In this document: positions 63,219-64,000 of the stretch, one piece after another
Layout: every line of letters begins with the position of its first letter
Numbering within the stretch: the stretch's first letter is position 1
Assembly (NCBI RefSeq): GCF_900100845.1
Contig: NZ_FNFP01000001.1
Location: forward strand, 992,001-1,056,000
Reading direction: 5' to 3'
Length of the DNA stretch: 64,000 bases
Source of the DNA: Natronincola ferrireducens
GTDB taxonomy: Bacteria > Bacillota > Clostridia > Peptostreptococcales > Natronincolaceae
The notes under the pieces: model-generated
The model's database searches: none
The model's input: only the letters and a program-made list of their open reading frames with translations
Told to the model about the DNA's origin: nothing
Program-made: the position numbers and the translations under genes

Positions 63219-63833
63219 ATGAAAAAACTAGGGAGAGAATTTTATAATAGACCTACTTTAGAGGTGGCAAAGGATTTGCTTGGAAAATATTTGGTTCACC
63301 ATAGGGGAGGAAAGCAACTTATAGGTAAAATTGTAGAAACAGAGGCTTATATGGCGGATTTAGACAAGGCATGTCATGCCTACAATAATAAGCTGACCCC
63401 TAGGACTCAAGTATTGTTTGGCCTCCCTGGTACTGCCTATGTATATTTGATTTATGGGATGTACCATTGCTTTAATGTAGTTACAGAGGAAGAAGGTAAA
63501 GGAGCGGCAGTATTGATAAGGGCTATTGAACCTATAGAAGGACTAGAAACCATGGGAGTAAACAGATATAAAAAATCCTTTCATGATGTATCTAAGTCTC
63601 AGCTAAAAAATCTAACCAATGGTCCCGGCAAGCTTTGTATAGCCATGGAAATCACCAAAGCAAATAATGAAATGGATCTCTGTGGAGATAGGTTATACAT
63701 AAGGGAGGCTGATGAAAAAGCATCTTTAGATATTGTAACAACAACTCGGATTAATATAGATTATGCAGAGGAAGCCATTGATTTTCCTTGGCGTTTTTAT
63801 ATAAAAGATAATCCCTATGTCTCAAAAAAATAA
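63219..63833 (+). CDS. 3-methyladenine DNA glycosylase (AAG/MPG family)
   Basis: 204 aa. Matches the alkyladenine glycosylase fold: FYNRPTLEVAKDLLGKYLVH at the start, IVETEAYMADLDKACHAYNNKLTPR with the catalytic Glu, and YVYLIYGMYHCFNVV. It removes alkylated or deaminated purines in base excision repair. ATG at 63219 follows AAGGAG; the frame extends upstream without a better start. A terminator follows. Confidence 0.94.
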   Translation: MKKLGREFYNRPTLEVAKDLLGKYLVHHRGGKQLIGKIVETEAYMADLDKACHAYNNKLTPRTQVLFGLPGTAYVYLIYGMYHCFNVVTEEEGKGAAVLIRAIEPIEGLETMGVNRYKKSFHDVSKSQLKNLTNGPGKLCIAMEITKANNEMDLCGDRLYIREADEKASLDIVTTTRINIDYAEEAIDFPWRFYIKDNPYVSKK

Positions 63834-63859
63834 GCCATTGCCCTAGAGCAATGGCTTTG
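63832..63859. terminator. Terminator between glycosylase and GGDEF genes
   Basis: AAGCCATTG, loop CCCTAGAG, CAATGGCTT; serves convergent genes. Confidence 0.75.
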
Positions 63860-63875
63860 TAACTTTTATGGTGTT

Positions 63876-64000
63876 TTATAGAATTTTATGGCTTTGCTTA
63901 TGGACATACATTCGATTATCGGCTATTTTGAAAAGTGCCTTCATGGTACATGCATCCGTTGGATAATGGGCTACACCATAACTAAATTCAATATAAATGC
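63876..64000 (-). CDS. C-terminal end of a GGDEF-domain protein (partial)
   Basis: The minus-strand frame running off the window's right edge reads IYIEFSYGVAHYPTDA, then KALFKIADNRMYVHKQ and a stop at 63876-63878. This is the final strand-helix of a GGDEF (diguanylate cyclase) domain, where SxGVAxYP and LxxxADxxMYxxK are typical. The catalytic GGDEF loop lies outside the window, so activity cannot be judged. Confidence 0.8.
   Translation of the reverse strand, partial: IYIEFSYGVAHYPTDACTMKALFKIADNRMYVHKQSHKIL

Noticed and set aside
1-64000. CRISPR array or prophage.
   Set aside because: No regularly spaced direct repeats, cas genes or phage structural genes are seen; the only integrase is a fragment.

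Overview
The window reads as chromosome of a low-GC, endospore-forming, anaerobic Firmicute. Spore genes (a spoVA operon, an alpha/beta-type SASP, a PdaB-like deacetylase), T-box and cobalamin riboswitch control, tungstate uptake, a selenium/sulfur-type module and a sigma-54 activator together suggest Clostridia, perhaps an Alkaliphilus-like genus. The genus is inference; no rRNA lies in the window.

Layout. 0-6 kb: pgsA, a T-box-controlled valS, folC. 6-10.2 kb: a DUF4364 gene, a six-gene spoVA operon (DUF1657, a DUF421 protein with a DUF1657-like tail, spoVAC, spoVAD, spoVAE, DUF1657) and a convergent SASP gene. 10.3-13.1 kb: a QueG-like Fe-S protein, a Na/Pi-cotransporter-like protein and an FmdE-family protein behind a strong promoter and a folded leader. 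13.1-19.5 kb: a cobalamin riboswitch before a methyltransferase and a complete nickel/peptide-type ABC importer. 19.6-26 kb: deacetylase, divergent MurE-like ligase, two-OB-fold SSB-like protein, MATE transporter, and cobT behind a second cobalamin riboswitch. 26-31.6 kb: an ABC-2 exporter with a lipoprotein, and a pair of Gate-domain membrane proteins. 32-42 kb: a SWIM-SNF2 helicase, a YeiH transporter with a divergent LysR regulator, an integrase remnant beside tRNA-Thr, an ABC exporter, and a phosphoesterase with an unknown partner. 42-48.3 kb: an S-layer-anchored YcdB/PepSY protein, then an actin-like ATPase, a PRC-barrel protein and a divergent MinD/CpaE-like ATPase. 48-54 kb: YbjQ, PspC/LiaF-like envelope-stress genes, tupABC behind a Moco/Tuco-type riboswitch, and an MntR-like regulator. 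54-57 kb: a radical SAM protein and a YedE/TusA/DUF3343 module. 57-64 kb: a sigma-54 activator, a sigma-54 promoter with a perfect upstream palindrome, a YfcC transporter, isoaspartyl dipeptidase, a DNA glycosylase and the end of a GGDEF protein.

Three copies of a 169-bp non-autonomous element (27897, 48699 inverted, 59916) have GGCTNTGTTAAA-type ends and 8-bp target duplications, the hallmarks of an ISL3-family MITE. One copy joins the stop codon of the lipoprotein gene. Another lies between the sigma-54 promoter and the transporter it should drive.

Most promising for new biology: the chromosomal actin-like / PRC-barrel / MinD-like locus (44.8-48.3 kb), the B12-controlled methyltransferase-importer operon, the fmdE leader, and the MITE family. 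All functional calls come from reading motifs; no database search was run.
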